This document shows positions 31,495-44,300 of a stretch of DNA of 64,000 nt, piece after piece (within the stretch, counting starts at the first letter, position 1; every line of letters begins with the position of its first letter). The stretch comes from Rattus norvegicus (Eukaryota > Chordata > Mammalia > Rodentia > Muridae). A program made the position numbers and the translations under genes. The stretch lies in NCBI RefSeq assembly GCF_036323735.1, contig NC_086025.1, positions 111,612,688 through 111,676,687 of the forward strand, given 5' to 3'. The notes below the pieces were generated by a model. The model was not told where the DNA came from. It saw nothing but the letters and a program-made list of their open reading frames with translations, and searched no databases.

Positions 31495-31612
31495 TTTTTT
31501 TTTGAGACAGTATTTCACTGATGCTAGATTGGCTATAGATCAGCTTACTGGATTCTCCTGCCTCCGGCTCTCCCAGCCTTAGGACTGCAGGCGTAAGACA
31601 CCACAGTTGCTT
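31495..31612 (-). mobile_element. B1-like SINE
   Basis: Reverse B1: poly(T), TTTTGAGACAGTATTTCACTG, CCTGCCTCCGGCTCTCCCAG, ACTGCAGGCGTAAGACACCA. Confidence 0.6.
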
Positions 31613-31618
31613 TTTAAA

Positions 31619-31667
31619 AACAAAACAAAACAAAACAAAACAAAACAAAACAAAACAAAACAAAACA
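31619..31667. repeat. (CAAAA)n microsatellite
   Basis: Nine to ten uninterrupted CAAAA units. Confidence 0.97.
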
Positions 31668-32219
31668 TGGATATTGTTACCTGAACTCAGAGAGTCATGC
31701 TGTGTGGCAAACATTTCACCAACAGTCATCTCCTCAGCCCTTGGGCGTGCTCTTTGATTGTTGTGGTATTGGCTAGACTTAGCTTTGCTTCCTGTGTTAA
31801 CCACAGCCACTTAACTAAACCAGAGTCTGTTCCCCTCTGACACACTAACCATCGAGGTCAGCAGCTTCCAGAAGCCACCAGAGACTACATCTTTCTCACA
31901 TAACTGTGGTGGCCATGCCTTCCTTTAGTCCCTCACAGTGAGAAGGGCAGTGTCACCTCTGGGTCCTGAAGCTGCATGGGGCTGGGATGGGGAGGCCAAG
32001 TCCAAAACCTTCTGTACTTCACCTAGGGACTTCTCATGGATAAAACTGTTGTCTACTCAGAGGTGGAGTCCCCCATACTCCCGGAGCACATTGCTGCTCC
32101 ATATCGAAGCAGAGTTCTTGTGGAAAGATAGGAGGGGAGCAGGGTATGGTGGTGGGACCTGGGTGTGGGGCACATGGCCATGGTCCAGCAGTTGGGAGCA
32201 GACGTAGGATGCTCTCAAG

Positions 32220-32820
32220 TTCCAGGTCAATCTACACTATGGAGCTCAGCTTTGTCCCAAACACAACAAAAAGAAAATTTAAAAATCATCAATGAGCTGG
32301 CAGCCGTAATAAGTAGCAGGAAATAATGTAATATCGCCACTTGCAAAATGTCTTTGATTTTCATAACTGCCCCGGGGAAGAAAAGATTAAAACCATTAGT
32401 GTACGCTTCCATTGATGTACCTATGACCTTCTGAAGGTCACTGTCACAAAATATAATGTGATGAGGGGGTACCTGCAGACTCACACCAACAGGCGCCCAT
32501 GAAACAGAACTGGTAGAACGGGATTTATTTGGGGGAAAAGAAGGTAGTGAGGATCTGGGGAAAGGGTAGAGGCAGACAAACGGACATGAAGACAGGCGGA
32601 CAGACAGACAGGGACACAACCCTGAGGGCAGAGAAAGGGGGGCACAAGGGAGAAGGACAGAAATGGGGAGAGGGAGACTGGCTGGGAATGTGGTGGGAAC
32701 AGAGAGTTGGAGTGGCAGACAACCTTTATACACAGCCCACCTAGTGCGCCTGGCGGTGGCATGCGATGACATAAGCTAGGCCCCTGGGAGGAGCCTAGTG
32801 GAATTGTCTGAAGCCAACAA
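32220..32820. repeat. Probable dispersed rodent repeat (unclassified)
   Basis: Purine-rich plus strand (GACAGACAGACAGG) and phrases such as GGGATTTATTTGGGGGAAAAG common in repeats. The 181-codon minus frame across it has no domain. Confidence 0.3.
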
Positions 32821-33639
32821 TTACCCCCGTGTACCCGTCCCATGTCTTCCCTTAACCTCTTCCCATCCCAGATTGCAACAGTCTCTTTTCGTCTACCCAA
32901 GCCTGGCCCTGTGGGGTCCCCTCACCCGGGAAGCTTATCAGACACCATTGAAAGCACTAGCTGGCAGTGAAACCACCATAGGGGTCAGGGAGAGAGCGAA
33001 GGCACACATGAGACTAGCCACCCAGATAGAGAAACCCGAGAAATGCCATCACACGCACTCTGTCCTCTCACTCGATGACATTAGCACAGGAGAGCCCTTC
33101 CTGGCTGATGCTGTCCATGGTGAGTGAGTCAAGTCAGAAAGGAGAAATCCCAAAGGGCTTGGGCACTGTCTTCTCGATGTCGGGTGTCCTCCATATTAGA
33201 CCTGCGCTGTGTAATAAGTACCAAAAGGATCCATCTAGTCGGTGGTCAGCAGGAGATGAACTGGAGTTTTAGGGTCCATAAGCTGGCTCAGATATAGCGC
33301 CTCAGGGCTAGGAGGAGTGTACGCTCATGACAGCTCATCTGCAGGCTAAATCCCTCCAACAAGTGTCCTCATCTCCTCTGCATACCTCTCCTGACAGGAG
33401 GCTCACTTCCTTGAAGGACAGCTTGTCTTCCAGGTCAGCAGCTACAGGGTGGGCCAAGCTTCTTGGCATGCTAAAGGGCTGTGGCCTTTAAACTCTATCA
33501 CTCATCCTGATTTGGTGCTCATGGAACCACACAAAACAAGCTCACAGATCACACCCTTCCCCAAGTAAGGCTTAACAAAGCGTCCTTGTTAGTCCGTGAT
33601 ATCTTTGTTTTAAGAGTTACTTTGTTCAAAAAAGACCAA

Positions 33640-33960
33640 CTAGACACTCCCTTGTATTTGGTACTTGGGGCCCAGCACCGCATGGGTCGCATTCCGCCCC
33701 AGAATCGAACAACCAATGTAAGGTAGATGCTTATGGCCGAGATGAACGTCGTGGGCCAGTCAACTCGCCCTGTGAGAGCCGTAGCTAGTGTATTCCTTTA
33801 CTCAAGCTTTTCTCTAGATGCCAAACTTTTTGTGCCCCCAGAACACTCTGCACCTATAAATGAGCCACTGCCCCCTTCTCTTCACTTGCTGAAGTATGCT
33901 CTGACAGTAGTAACCGACATTTCAGAAAACGGAATCGTTCAGCGGAATTAACACGGTTCG
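33640..33960. other. CpG-retaining block of unknown nature
   Basis: A high CpG count for intergenic rat DNA, CACCTATAAATGAG (TATA-like) at about 33850-33863, and a 74-codon plus frame (33727-33951). It could be an LTR piece, a regulatory element or chance. No family is recognised. Confidence 0.3.
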
Positions 33961-34714
33961 AATATAAAACCTCTTCAAAGGCGCCCATGTCATGAGCTTG
34001 ATCTCCCAGCTGGTGGCACTATTGAGACGCTGTTGTCCTGTGATGGGACACACTTCCTCAGGGGTTCCTGGCGGGACAGACCATTAGGAGGTGGGGCCTA
34101 GTTGTAGGAAGCGAGGTATTGGCTGTACCTTTGAAGGGAGTAACTCCTCCTCACCCTCCCGGCTCCCACAACCTTTCTGGGTAAGCAGCCTCCCCACACA
34201 CACCTCCCTTACCACGCTATTATATTCTGCCTCAACTCAGGCCCAAGGCAGTGAAGTCAAGCAAACGCCACTAAACCCTCTAAAGCATGAACCAAAACCT
34301 GTTTTTTATGTAGGTGCCAGGAATCTGAATCAGGTCTCCACACTTCTCCATCAGGTGTTTTATCAGCAACCATCACCCAGCCTCTGCGATTTGAGCCTAT
34401 TCATAAAGCAGAGATCCCAGGGCCCGTCTCTTAATCTACTGAACTGCCGGTTAGGGTTCAACAAGAACTCTGGAGGGATGTGGCAGTAAGCTGAATTCTC
34501 TAGGGTATTCCGTTGAGCAAGGCAAAGCCAACACGGTGTATTTATACACTTTATGTGTTACACTTTATGATACAGTTTGGGGTTCAACTGGCTCCCAGGC
34601 TGGCCTATGCTGGGCAGGTCACAAGCATGCAACTGGGCACCAGGCTTTTCTCCAAAGAGTGACTAAGCCCTGCCCAGAGACTATCACAGCGCTTTACAGA
34701 AACGTGTCTAACCT

Positions 34715-34830
34715 CTGGTGAGACAGCTCAGCTTGTATAGGCACTTGCTGCTTCAGCCTGACGACCTAAGTTTATTTCCCAGAAGCCACATGGTGGAAGG
34801 AGAGACCCTACGGCATGAAGTTGCACTCCG
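34715..34830 (+). mobile_element. B2/B3-type SINE (diverged)
   Basis: Phrases TGGTGAGACAGCTCAGCTTG, GCCTGACGACCTAAGTTT and AGAAGCCACATGGTGGAAG. Confidence 0.65.
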
Positions 34831-34959
34831 ACCTTTCCAAGGACATCTACCTATTGGCCGTGTGCACCCTTAACCTGACATTGTGCCCGTCTGCAATCGC
34901 GGTGGCCCATGGCTACCATTTCAGAAGGTTGTGCGTTCCTCCTCACCTTTGTCTTTCAA

Positions 34960-35985
34960 GGTATCCCCTTGCCTTGTAAGAATGAACCAAACCGAAGCCA
35001 TTTTGAGTAAAACTTCCATTTTTGAGTAAAGGTCAAATAAAGTTTAGGTTCCTGAGACTCCCCTGGGTAACTGATAACGTTGTTGGCAGAGAGAGACACG
35101 TGGGTGGGTAACTGACATCCTGGTTGGCGAGTTGAGACACGACTGCTAGCCAAGTCTCCGACATCCTGGTTGGCAAGTTGGGACATGAGTGCTAGCCAAG
35201 TCTCCTGGCCATAGCTGAATAGACCAACCAGGGAGGATGGGGCAAATGTGCCACATAGGGAAATAGCCCCAGGAGAGTCCCCTATCCCTGAATCCACATT
35301 GGAGGGAAAACCTTACAAACTTTTATGGTTTTCATGTTTAAATGCTCTGTAACATTCCGGCTCTGGGGTTGGTGCTAGGGTGTGGGATGATGTCACAGGT
35401 GAGGCAGGCCCAAGATAGAATGAGGCCTGTCATTGGATGAGAAGGAAGGATGGGCAGGAGAAAAGTTTGAAGGGAGGGGAGGAGACAGAAACGGAAGAGA
35501 GGAGGAGACAGAGAGTAGCTGCATGGAGGCTGACGTTAAGACTCCACGCTGCACCTTTACAGGTTGTTATAAATGTTTTTAAGGGACAGATGTGTACAGA
35601 GCTTTGTATGTTTAGGTGGGCAATTACAGCTTATCAATTGGGTCAAAGGTTATTGTGTTCTTTCATGTGTAGATTTAAGTGTGATGGAATGTGGGGCAGC
35701 TGGTCTGGGCCGCCATGAAGTTGGGACGTGTGTTTCTGGCATGGGAATCTGCCTTGGGAACTAGATGGGTAGAGAGAGTGCTGCCAGGCTCAGAGAGAGG
35801 CCTTCGGCAGCGTGATATGGGATGGAGCAGAGCGGGTGAGCAGGTGAGCGGGTGAGAGGCTTTGCTGACTGAGATGAAGATATCCAGCAGATATCTTGGG
35901 GCGCTGCAGTGCTGGATCTAGTAGGGGATAAAAAGACTGTTTTATTTTTTTATAATTTTACGACAACAGTGCGGGTTCACAGTTC
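34960..35985. repeat. Possible LTR-like or composite dispersed repeat
   Basis: About 1 kb of atypical sequence with an internal 47-base tandem duplication and an A/T-rich end (GGGGATAAAAAGACTG). No coding remnant of a retrovirus is seen. Classification is uncertain. Confidence 0.3.
35113..35205. repeat. 47-base tandem duplication
   Basis: Units 35113-35159 and 35160-35205, sharing GACATCCTGGTTGGC and TGCTAGCCAAGTCTCC, with about five differences. Confidence 0.9.
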
Positions 35986-37035
35986 AGCTTCCAGGTCCAC
36001 TCTGTGTCTCTGACCGATCAGTAGTGGCCTAAGTATAATACATTCTTGCTTTCTGCACTGACTTGGTATTTGAGTTGTGTTGGATCTCAGAGGACCCTAT
36101 AACAGCTTCACCCCATGAGTCCACACTTCCCATACTGTGGCTGTGCCTTCCCAGGGCAACACCATCCTCAAGTAAATTTTAATCTCTGTCTGGATTCCTT
36201 TCTGCTGTATTTTTTCTGCTCGTGGTTGAACGAGCTAAAAAGGCCTTGCTATTTTCGGTTGTATTAGCTGTGTGGTTTGGGGAACTTACCCAACTTCCCC
36301 GAATCTTCCTTTTCTCATATGAGTGTAAAATAGGCTTGTCCTTGGGTGCCTGTGGCATGGATTAAGAGGTGATGTCTTGGTCCACCCCAGCTGCTCTAGC
36401 AAACACTTAACACTTGGCAGCTTGTGTGTGGCAGAGATGGGCTGCTCACTCTCCTGAAGGCTGGCAATCCAAGGTCAGGATTCTGGCAGACTGTCATAGA
36501 GTCAGCTGTCATAGTATTTGCGAGAGGGGTTTCTATGCCCTTTTTGCTCCCAAATAACTACAGGGTGTTCTATGTATTCTCTAGTCCAGTTTAGCCCCCA
36601 AACAATCAACACAGATACCCTAATAGATTTATTAACAAGCTGGCAGCACTGCTGGACAGGCTCTGGGCTATTCTAACCCTCTAAGGGCTACCTATTTCCC
36701 AGCTGCATGGCCCTTGACCTGCATCTGAGAGTCGTCCTGGCTCCCCCTGGTCTACGTGTGTCCTCATGGCTGCTCTCTCATTGCAACCTCATGGCGTTTC
36801 CTCCTAGTCCCTCCATGTGGTCTCTCCACACCTTCTTTTCCTCTTCCACTTGCTTTTCTCTTCGGTCTCTTTGGGACTCCTCACTGGGCTTGGCTGTCCC
36901 CCTTCCTCCTCTGTCCTTTCCTGATCAGCTTATGGCGGATCTTTATTAACTGATCAGAAATGATGGATTGATGATGGGGATAGCATTTAGAGCAGAGATG
37001 CTTGACCATGACAATGTCTAGGCTGCAAACAGATT

Positions 37036-37075
37036 TTCACATGCTAATTTCTAGGCGTAGAAATTAGCATGTGAA
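37036..37075. repeat. Perfect 18-base inverted repeat with 4-base loop
   Basis: Left arm TTCACATGCTAATTTCTA (37036-37053), loop GGCG, right arm 37058-37075 exactly complementary. Intergenic, 4.1 kb beyond the Pvalb poly(A) site. Confidence 0.97.
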
Positions 37076-37200
37076 CACACACAGTGCATAAAACCATCCC
37101 CCAACAGTCCATTAAGGTCTCTGCTTCATGAGTGGGGCATCTTCCATGGGGAAGGGAAAAACAGGCTCTTCAATATCTTAAGTTTCTTTATTTGTTTATA

Positions 37201-37211
37201 TCTATCTATCC

Positions 37212-37264
<53 letters not shown>
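37201..37264. repeat. (TCTA)n microsatellite
   Basis: Sixteen units with one CCAT interruption near the left end. A SINE-like sequence follows directly (37300-37410). Confidence 0.98.
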
Positions 37265-37545
37265 GTGTGTGTGTGTGCGCGCACTTGAGACTGCACTCAC
37301 ATGTACCATGGTGCATATATGGAAGTCAGAGGACAACTTTTGGGAGTCAGTTATCTCCCTTTACTACATGGGTCCTGCAGATCAAGCTCAGGTTGTCAGG
37401 CTTGGCTGTTTGGTTACGATGTGTTGTGTATGTGTGCTCCGGTGTGCATGTTTGTGTGTAGGTACATGTATATGTGTGTGCATATGTGAGGGGGGAGGCC
37501 AGAAGTCTACTCTGTGTATCTTTTTATTGATTTCTACCTTATTTT

Positions 37546-37554
37546 TAAAAATAT

Positions 37555-37585
<31 letters not shown>

Positions 37586-37590
37586 TTATA
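37546..37590. repeat. (ATTT)n tract, 3' tail of a B2 element
   Basis: TTTATTTATTTATT run directly adjoining the 3' end of the reverse B2 at 37596-37717. Confidence 0.9.
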
Positions 37591-37595
37591 AGTAA

Positions 37596-37717
37596 AGAAG
37601 AAGGCATCAGATCCCATTACAGATGGTTGTGAGTCACCATGTGGTTTCTGGGATTTGAACTCTGGACCCCTGAAGAGCAGTCAGTGCTCTTAACTGCTGG
37701 GCCATCTCTCCAGCCCT
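37596..37717 (-). mobile_element. B2 SINE
   Basis: Reverse B2 hallmarks in order: AAGGCATCAGATCCCATTAC, ATGGTTGTGAGTCACCATGT, GGGATTTGAACTCTGGACC, CTGGGCCATCTCTCCAGCCC. Confidence 0.95.
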
Positions 37718-40424
37718 TTGCTTTCTTATTTTTTGAGGTAGGATCCCTCACAGAAGCTGGCTCATTTAGCTTCCAGATAGCTAGTAAGCCAGCCCCAGAG
37801 AGCCTCCTGTGTCAGCCTCGCCAGGACTGGGATTACAGGTGTGGCGCCATGTCAGACTTCTGATATATATGCCAGGAATCAAACTCAGGTCTCCTGCTTC
37901 CACATTAAATGTTTTATCATCAACCGTCTTCCCAGCCTTGGTCCTTTGAGTCTATTTAGAAAGCAAATCTCCCGGGACTGTCAGCCCCATCTCTTAATTT
38001 ACTGAACTGCTGATTAGACTCCACCAGGAACGCTGGAGGGAGGGAGCATTTGGATCATGATGGATAGCAACACAAAGCCTCTTGAGGCATGCAGAAGAAG
38101 AGGCAGCTTTGGAAATCAGTCTGTCCATCCCCAGCGATGCAGTGGCGGTGGAGTCTCCAAGCCCATGCTTCTGGGGACCCCCAGCCAGCCCTACCATCCA
38201 TCCATGTCTACCTCTGCTCTTCCTCCTGACCACTCTTGCTCCTGTGTCCCCACGGCCTCCTGTCCTGAGACACTGTGTGCCCAGAGGGTTAGGTCACTCC
38301 CCACTGTCTGTGTGTGGTGAGACACTACAGAAGCCGCTTGGCTTGGCAGTCTCTCCCGGCTGAGTCCCCTCCTTCCAGCTCCCAACTCAGTCTTGATGGA
38401 AGCAGGTGGAGGGGACCAGGAGGCTCCCATGAGCTTAGGAAAGGGAAATTGGGTCTTATTCTTCTGTGGAGGAAATACAGAGAGGGTACAAAGGGTGATA
38501 AGAGAGGCATCCTAGCCAGGTCGCCGGAGAACCTCAGAATCCAGTGACAGGGTTACTGAGGAAGGTGCTAAGGAGGGAGGGTCCCTCTCCAGTCCCCGTT
38601 CCTTGGTGAGTTACTAGGTTTCTGTAGATGAGGCCCCATGAGAAGAAGAGACAGAAAGAGACTTAAAGCCAGTCCCCTATCTCCTCCGTCTATCTGCTTG
38701 GGATGTCGGAGATGCACGCCACGCAAGCCCTCAGCCTCCTCTGCATTGACTGATCAGAGCTCAGTGAGCTCCTATAGTGCCTCTGTACCCCAGTGGATGG
38801 CTCCCAGTCCTGGTCTCGAGTGGGGAACCCACAAGAATTCACTGCCTGCAAGGACAGCATAGTCTTGAGAGAAGGGAATGGGACACAACTTCCTATGTCC
38901 TATCTTGCAGGAGAGGGCTGGGTTCTGATTCCTGTTGGAGCAAGTTCAGGTGACTGTGTTTGAGCCACAACAGGTGGTTGGGGAGGGTTCAAGAAGGATG
39001 CCACCTAGACTAACGGAAGAGCCAGGTGGAGTCCCTGAGTAGGCCAGTACAGACAGGGCTGGGTGACCCTGACCCAGAAGCTGTGTCCAGAGCTTTGATT
39101 TCTTTCAATGGACTGAGCAATCCCTCAATTCCTAGCTGAACATTGTGACCTGACCTGCATTGTCTAAAACACCCTCTACTCCAAGTGTGTAGCTGTAGCA
39201 GAGAGAAAAGGGCAGGAGACAAGCTAGGCCACCACGGTGGTTCAGGGACTGGCAGAGTCCCACCAGTGTCTCTCAGGGCTGAGGAAGGGCCAGCCCGCCT
39301 CCACATGGCAAAGGTACCAGCATATAAATATGTCAACCCAAAGTGGCCAGAGGGACAACTCTAGAAGACAATGTCTCTGTTGGAGGTTCCTTGTGTTCCT
39401 TGTGGTTCCACAGAGGGTGTCCCCCATACCCGCCCCCCCCCAGGCCCCTGTCCCTGTCTCCCCCCCTCCCGCTGTCCTCCTCCCTACTTTTACCTCATGG
39501 TCTAAGTGGGAAACTCTGAGGACCTCATGGAGAGCTGGGTCAGCTCAGCCCTGGCCCTGACCACTGCCCCAGCTCTCTCCACATGTGCCTGTGTAGTCAC
39601 ACACAGTGGTGCACACCCTGATACTCAGCATTCCCGTGCACTTTGCCTCTGGCCTTTGAGACAAGCCTAGGCACATCCGCACAGGGTTGCTCTGGGTCTC
39701 CTCCAAGCCTTGTCCTGCTTACCCTACCTAGGTGATACTCTAGAGCTTGCCTGTTCATACAGAGCGCAGGGGAGGAAGCTCTAGTCCCTCCTCCCATAGG
39801 CAACATTAGAGGGAACTTCTCTCAGGGCCATCTCTGATTGCTTAGGGCTGCCATGTTGCTGTGTCTGCAGGCTTACCGTCTACCTTGGCTTCAGATTTCC
39901 AAAGAGGTTCTTTCCTCCTTTCCCTCAGGATTAAGCTGAGTGACTGACCCTCATTTCTGAGGATGTATGACCCATCAGGGGCCCGCTCAGGGCCCTTCTG
40001 GCCATCGGGACACATTTGTAGAGGGGCACAGGAATCTCGGGGTCCCGGTTCTACTGCTTCTGTCAGTGTGACCCTAGAGAAACAATGTCCTCCAGTCTGA
40101 GGCTCTGTGGATTCCCAGGGGTGTTGTGACAGTGCATTCCTTGCAGGGCTGCTGCAAATGGCATCCTGCAAAGGTTTCTGCAAACACATGCTCCTGACAC
40201 CTTAGCAAGGCCAAGAGTGCAGCTGAGTTTGGACGGGAGTGGGGGGTGTGGGATGGGGTGGTTGGGTCGGTGGTGGGGAAGGAGGAGCACACATCTGCTG
40301 GTCTTGCTGTATGATGCTTTGAACTTCCTGGTAGTCCTGCTTACACTGGGAGGAAAGCCTGAGCCTAGTTTGGCAGGAAGAGAGGCAGTGCTCGGTGGCA
40401 AGCAAGGAAGGGCTCACTCTTGTG

Positions 40425-40815
40425 GGTATTTATGACGACGGTTCATCTTGCCAACTTGAAGGGAGCCTAGAATCGTCCAGGAAATAAACCTACAGGCACA
40501 CCCATGAGCACACCCATGAGGGAGTTTGTAGCTTAGCCTGAGGTAGGAAGACCAACTTCAAATGTGGGCAGCATCACCCAATGGTCTGGAGTCCCAGGCT
40601 GAAGAAAAAGAAGAAGCCAGCTGAGCACGGGTCTTGGCCTCTTCCCTTTTTGACCCGTGGATCCAGTGTGATTCAGTGTGGCCTGCTACTGCACAGCCTG
40701 CCTTGGGGGCTTCCCTACCATGATAGACCACACCCTTTGAGAGAGCCAAAAGAAACCGCTCTTTCCTTAAGTTTCTCTTATCAGGAATTTTATCACAGCA
40801 AAGTCAAAAGCAATT
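40425..40815. repeat. Unresolved rodent interspersed repeat near the Pvalb 3' end
   Basis: Phrases GGGAGTTTGTAGCTTAGCCTG and CTACCATGATAGACCACACC recall 20930-21075. It lies 300-700 bases past the Pvalb poly(A) signal. Confidence 0.45.
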
Positions 40816-41132
40816 GATAGAGTGTCATTTGAGTCCTTCGACCTAGTTATTCCTCAGGGACATAAAGTAATCACCTGTGGACTCAGCCCCTTCCGTTCTG
40901 CTCTTTAAAAGGCAGTTTCTGCATCTTTAAAATCCCCTGCGCCATCCCATCCCCTTGTAGGAAAGGCACAAAGACTGAACAAGGTGGCCCACGTGACCAC
41001 TCGGTACCAAGCAGGCAGGAAATATCAGGGCGTGGTCCTTCGCTCTCTCTCACTTTTTCTACTATACCCCCACTGCTGTCCGGAAAAACTTGCCAAACCA
41101 ACACCCTACCAGGCCTGGGTCCTCCCTACAGG

Positions 41133-41325
41133 TGGTGTCCGATGGGTACAGCCTTTATTGTTTCTCCAGCATTTTCCAGAAGAGTGGTGTCATTCGAGGG
41201 CCATAAAGGATGGGGGAGTAAAAAATAACATAAACAAACTGAACAGAAACCCAGGAGGGCCGCGAGAAGGGCTGAGATGGGGCATGGGGGGTGGAGAGGT
41301 GGGAGACCCAAGCAGTCAGCGCCAC
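41133..41325 (-). other. Pvalb: Pvalb 3' UTR (short form)
   Basis: About 190 nt from the TAA to an inferred cleavage site just past AATAAA. Longer forms using distal sites are possible, but no further canonical hexamer was found down to 40425. Confidence 0.7.
41154..41159 (-). terminator. Pvalb: Pvalb polyadenylation signal AATAAA
   Basis: TTTATT on plus. The sense AATAAA lies 167 nt after the stop codon, and it is the first canonical hexamer in the 3' UTR. Confidence 0.85.
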
Positions 41326-41354
41326 TTAGCTTTCGGCCACCAGAGTGGAGAATT
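41326..41354 (-). CDS. Pvalb: Pvalb exon 5, last coding part
   Basis: 29 nt. The acceptor is TTTTGCAG. It completes Glu102 and encodes FSTLVAES followed by TAA (41326-41328). It sits 9.3 kb from exon 4 across intron 4. Confidence 0.97.
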
Positions 41355-44300
41355 CTGCAAAAGAAAAGAGGACACACTATTATTATCGCCGGCAATCACC
41401 CGCACATCTGCCGTGCAGCAGTCATCTTAAACCCTTCGCTTACAATACCCCCTTGGGCTTCAGCTGCCACCATATTGTTTATCACCAAGCCTAGTCTCTG
41501 GAACCCCCTGAGGTTCTGGCCCGCCAATTCCTGTCACCTCTGGAAATGCACCGTTGTGAGATCAGTGAGCGGTTTAGGCAGTCTACCCAGTCTGTGTATA
41601 GGACATCGGTGTACGTCACTCCTCATATGTCACCCTCTACCGAGGTTACATAAATGTTAACCCCAGGGAGGCTGGGAGAAGGGCAAAGGGACTCTTCCTG
41701 CTCCTGTCACATTGTGCAAATATAAATAATGCTTTAAAAATTCAAATTGACCACAGCAAGATCAGCCGTACCATGCAGCTGTCCCGGCCCTGGCTCTGTG
41801 ATGGGGACAAAGCCTGGAACCTGGGAAACAGACACCACACCCTCCTGTCCTCAAAGCAGTGTCCCTGGATGTGGTAATCCATGCATGTGAAGACACTCCT
41901 GGAATCTCAAAAGGATCCTGGACTTAATGGGGAGAAGCACTAATGGGGACTCAAACATTCAAAGAATATCCCCTGGGCAGGGGTCAATGGACCGGTCTTC
42001 TCAGCCAAGAGTCCCCAGAGCATGCAGGACTGGAGGGGGGCTGGGTTCTCTTGACCTGTCTTTATCCTGTTGTTAGAATTCTCATTCACACTGTCTGTGT
42101 TGTTCCCATTGACAATCTGCAAGGCATTCACCAAACGTCTGTGTGGGAGGGATCCAGGGAATGTTACCTCATGGAATTCTTAGAATTACCACAGACAGAC
42201 AACACTCTGACTGCATTTTACTGATGGGGAAACTGAGGCCCTAGAGTTTAACTTTAACATGGTGACACTCATTCTCAGAGCCCTTCTTTCCTGGGGAGAT
42301 TTGTGACCTCCCTTAACCCAGGTATAAAGTGACAGACATCCTGGCTCAAATATCACCACTGCTGACTCTGTCTCATTAGCCCATTTTTGTGACTTCACAG
42401 TCTCAGCACAGCATGCTACAACATGATCTCATTCATCTAATTCCTTATTTTTGCTGACCCCTCCCCCATCTCCCTGGTTTATCCCTTTCCCAATGGCATA
42501 ACACTCTTCAGGTGACAATAATTGGATGCTGAATGAATGGATGGGGGGGGGGGGAGTGAAGGGTGGTACACAGGTGATTCCCATTTTACAGATGGAAAAC
42601 AGAGGCTGAAGCAGTCAGGGTCAGATAAAAAGTAAAGGACAGGGCTGTAATTTGTCCTCTGGCCTCATAAAGTTCCTGAGTGAGCCCCGCTGACCAGGTC
42701 AGCGGCCCGGATCCTGTGAAGAAACAAAATTCCCCAGTGTTGCTCACAGGATGTCAGAGGGGAGCGAGGCTTTACAGTCACACCAGGGATTATGGGCTCC
42801 TGACTCCTCCTCAGCGAGACTCCTCTCATCTCCTGCCCATGAGCTGGGATCAGAAGAGAGCTACCTAGGATTGGGTGAAGCCTAGACAAGATGGGGCAAA
42901 GCCGGTGTTGGAAGACCAGGGGGATTGCTGAGGGCTCAGCAGAGTGGGAAAGTGGGCTTTTGGGAGCCCGATAGTATGTTTTGGATCTGTGAGCTTTCCA
43001 AAAACCCAGTACATCAGATCCCGGGATCTTCTGTGAGAAAGCTAGGATGTCCTTAAGGCCACTGAGCCTGGCTTTTAGCAGGGAACGCAGGATTCTAATT
43101 TTATCGTCCCTCCGCCCTAGAACCCTGATCAGAGTGCTGTAGACAAACTGAAAGCAGGGCCAGTGTACTTCAGGACTCCATGTCTGCCTCCGGGCAACAC
43201 TCCTAGGGCCTGCCAGTCAACTAACAGCTTTCTGGGCAAAGGTCTCCGCTAAAACATACCCTCTCACCCCAAAGAAAAGCAAATGGCAAACACAGAGACC
43301 TTGGAAGTCTAAGTCAACAGATTTGTCATCTGGGTCCCAGAAGTAAATTGGGTGTAGGATGTTGGAGGTGCGATCTGTGCTCTGCCACTCTCTTGGTCCT
43401 TGGAGCAGATGTCTCATTCCTCCCGTCCTAGCTAGAAGGTGTCCTCCCGGTCTAACTTGGTATTCGGAGCAAGCGGGGGTTGGGGGTGGCGAGCAGGGAG
43501 GACAGGCACCAACAGCTCCTCTCCTCGTGAGTTTGGCTAGACTCTCCTGTCTCCATTTCCTCTTCTTTAATGTGGAGCCCAAGAGACCAGCTGCCTCTTG
43601 GGGCTGCTCATTCCAGCTAGCACCATAGCTCCCCTCACAGCCCTGGTGCAGAGAAAGCTCTCAGCTCCTGGAACCTGCTGTCCTTAAGCCACTTCTATAC
43701 CTCAAGCTGCTTGACCAACCCACAGATGCTCGACTGCTCCCCAGCGCAGCAAAAAGGGTCTGCCATCTTCATCTGTCATTGTCACTCCCATTGGTAGTGT
43801 GGATCATCATCTGTCCCCACTGAGGCTTCTACCCAGGACCTCACAGCCACCCCAGCCTGTGGCTTGTCCCATTATTACTGGCTAGGTAGCTATGGGCTAC
43901 CAAGGCTCTCTGAACTTCAGGGTTCTGCTTTGTGAAGTGGGAATAAGGCCAGCTCACACAGCTTTCCTGAGGAGCAGCCAAGGAAGTACACAACGGTACT
44001 TGGCACGTTGGTAACATTTGGTAGTACCACCTCTGTTGGACCTCCCCAGCACAACTGGCACAGGAGCTGAAGTGTAGTTACCTCCTATGGCAGTCCCCAA
44101 ATCAAGGTCAATCGGGATGGAGTCAGACCATCTGGGAAACCCAACACCCAACAGCCAACCTGGCGTAAGCTCCTGACACAATCCGAGTTAGAACCCCACC
44201 TCAGTCTCCTCACCTGTAAAATGGGGACAGCTACAAGGTCACGAGAAAGACGTCATGGCACACAGAATGAGTACAACTAAGTCAGTCACTGATGAGGTAC

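Noticed and set aside
32227..32772. 181-codon minus frame as a gene or retroviral remnant
   Set aside because: Low-complexity Ser/Pro/Leu content over a GACA-rich, repeat-like stretch; no enzyme motif seen.
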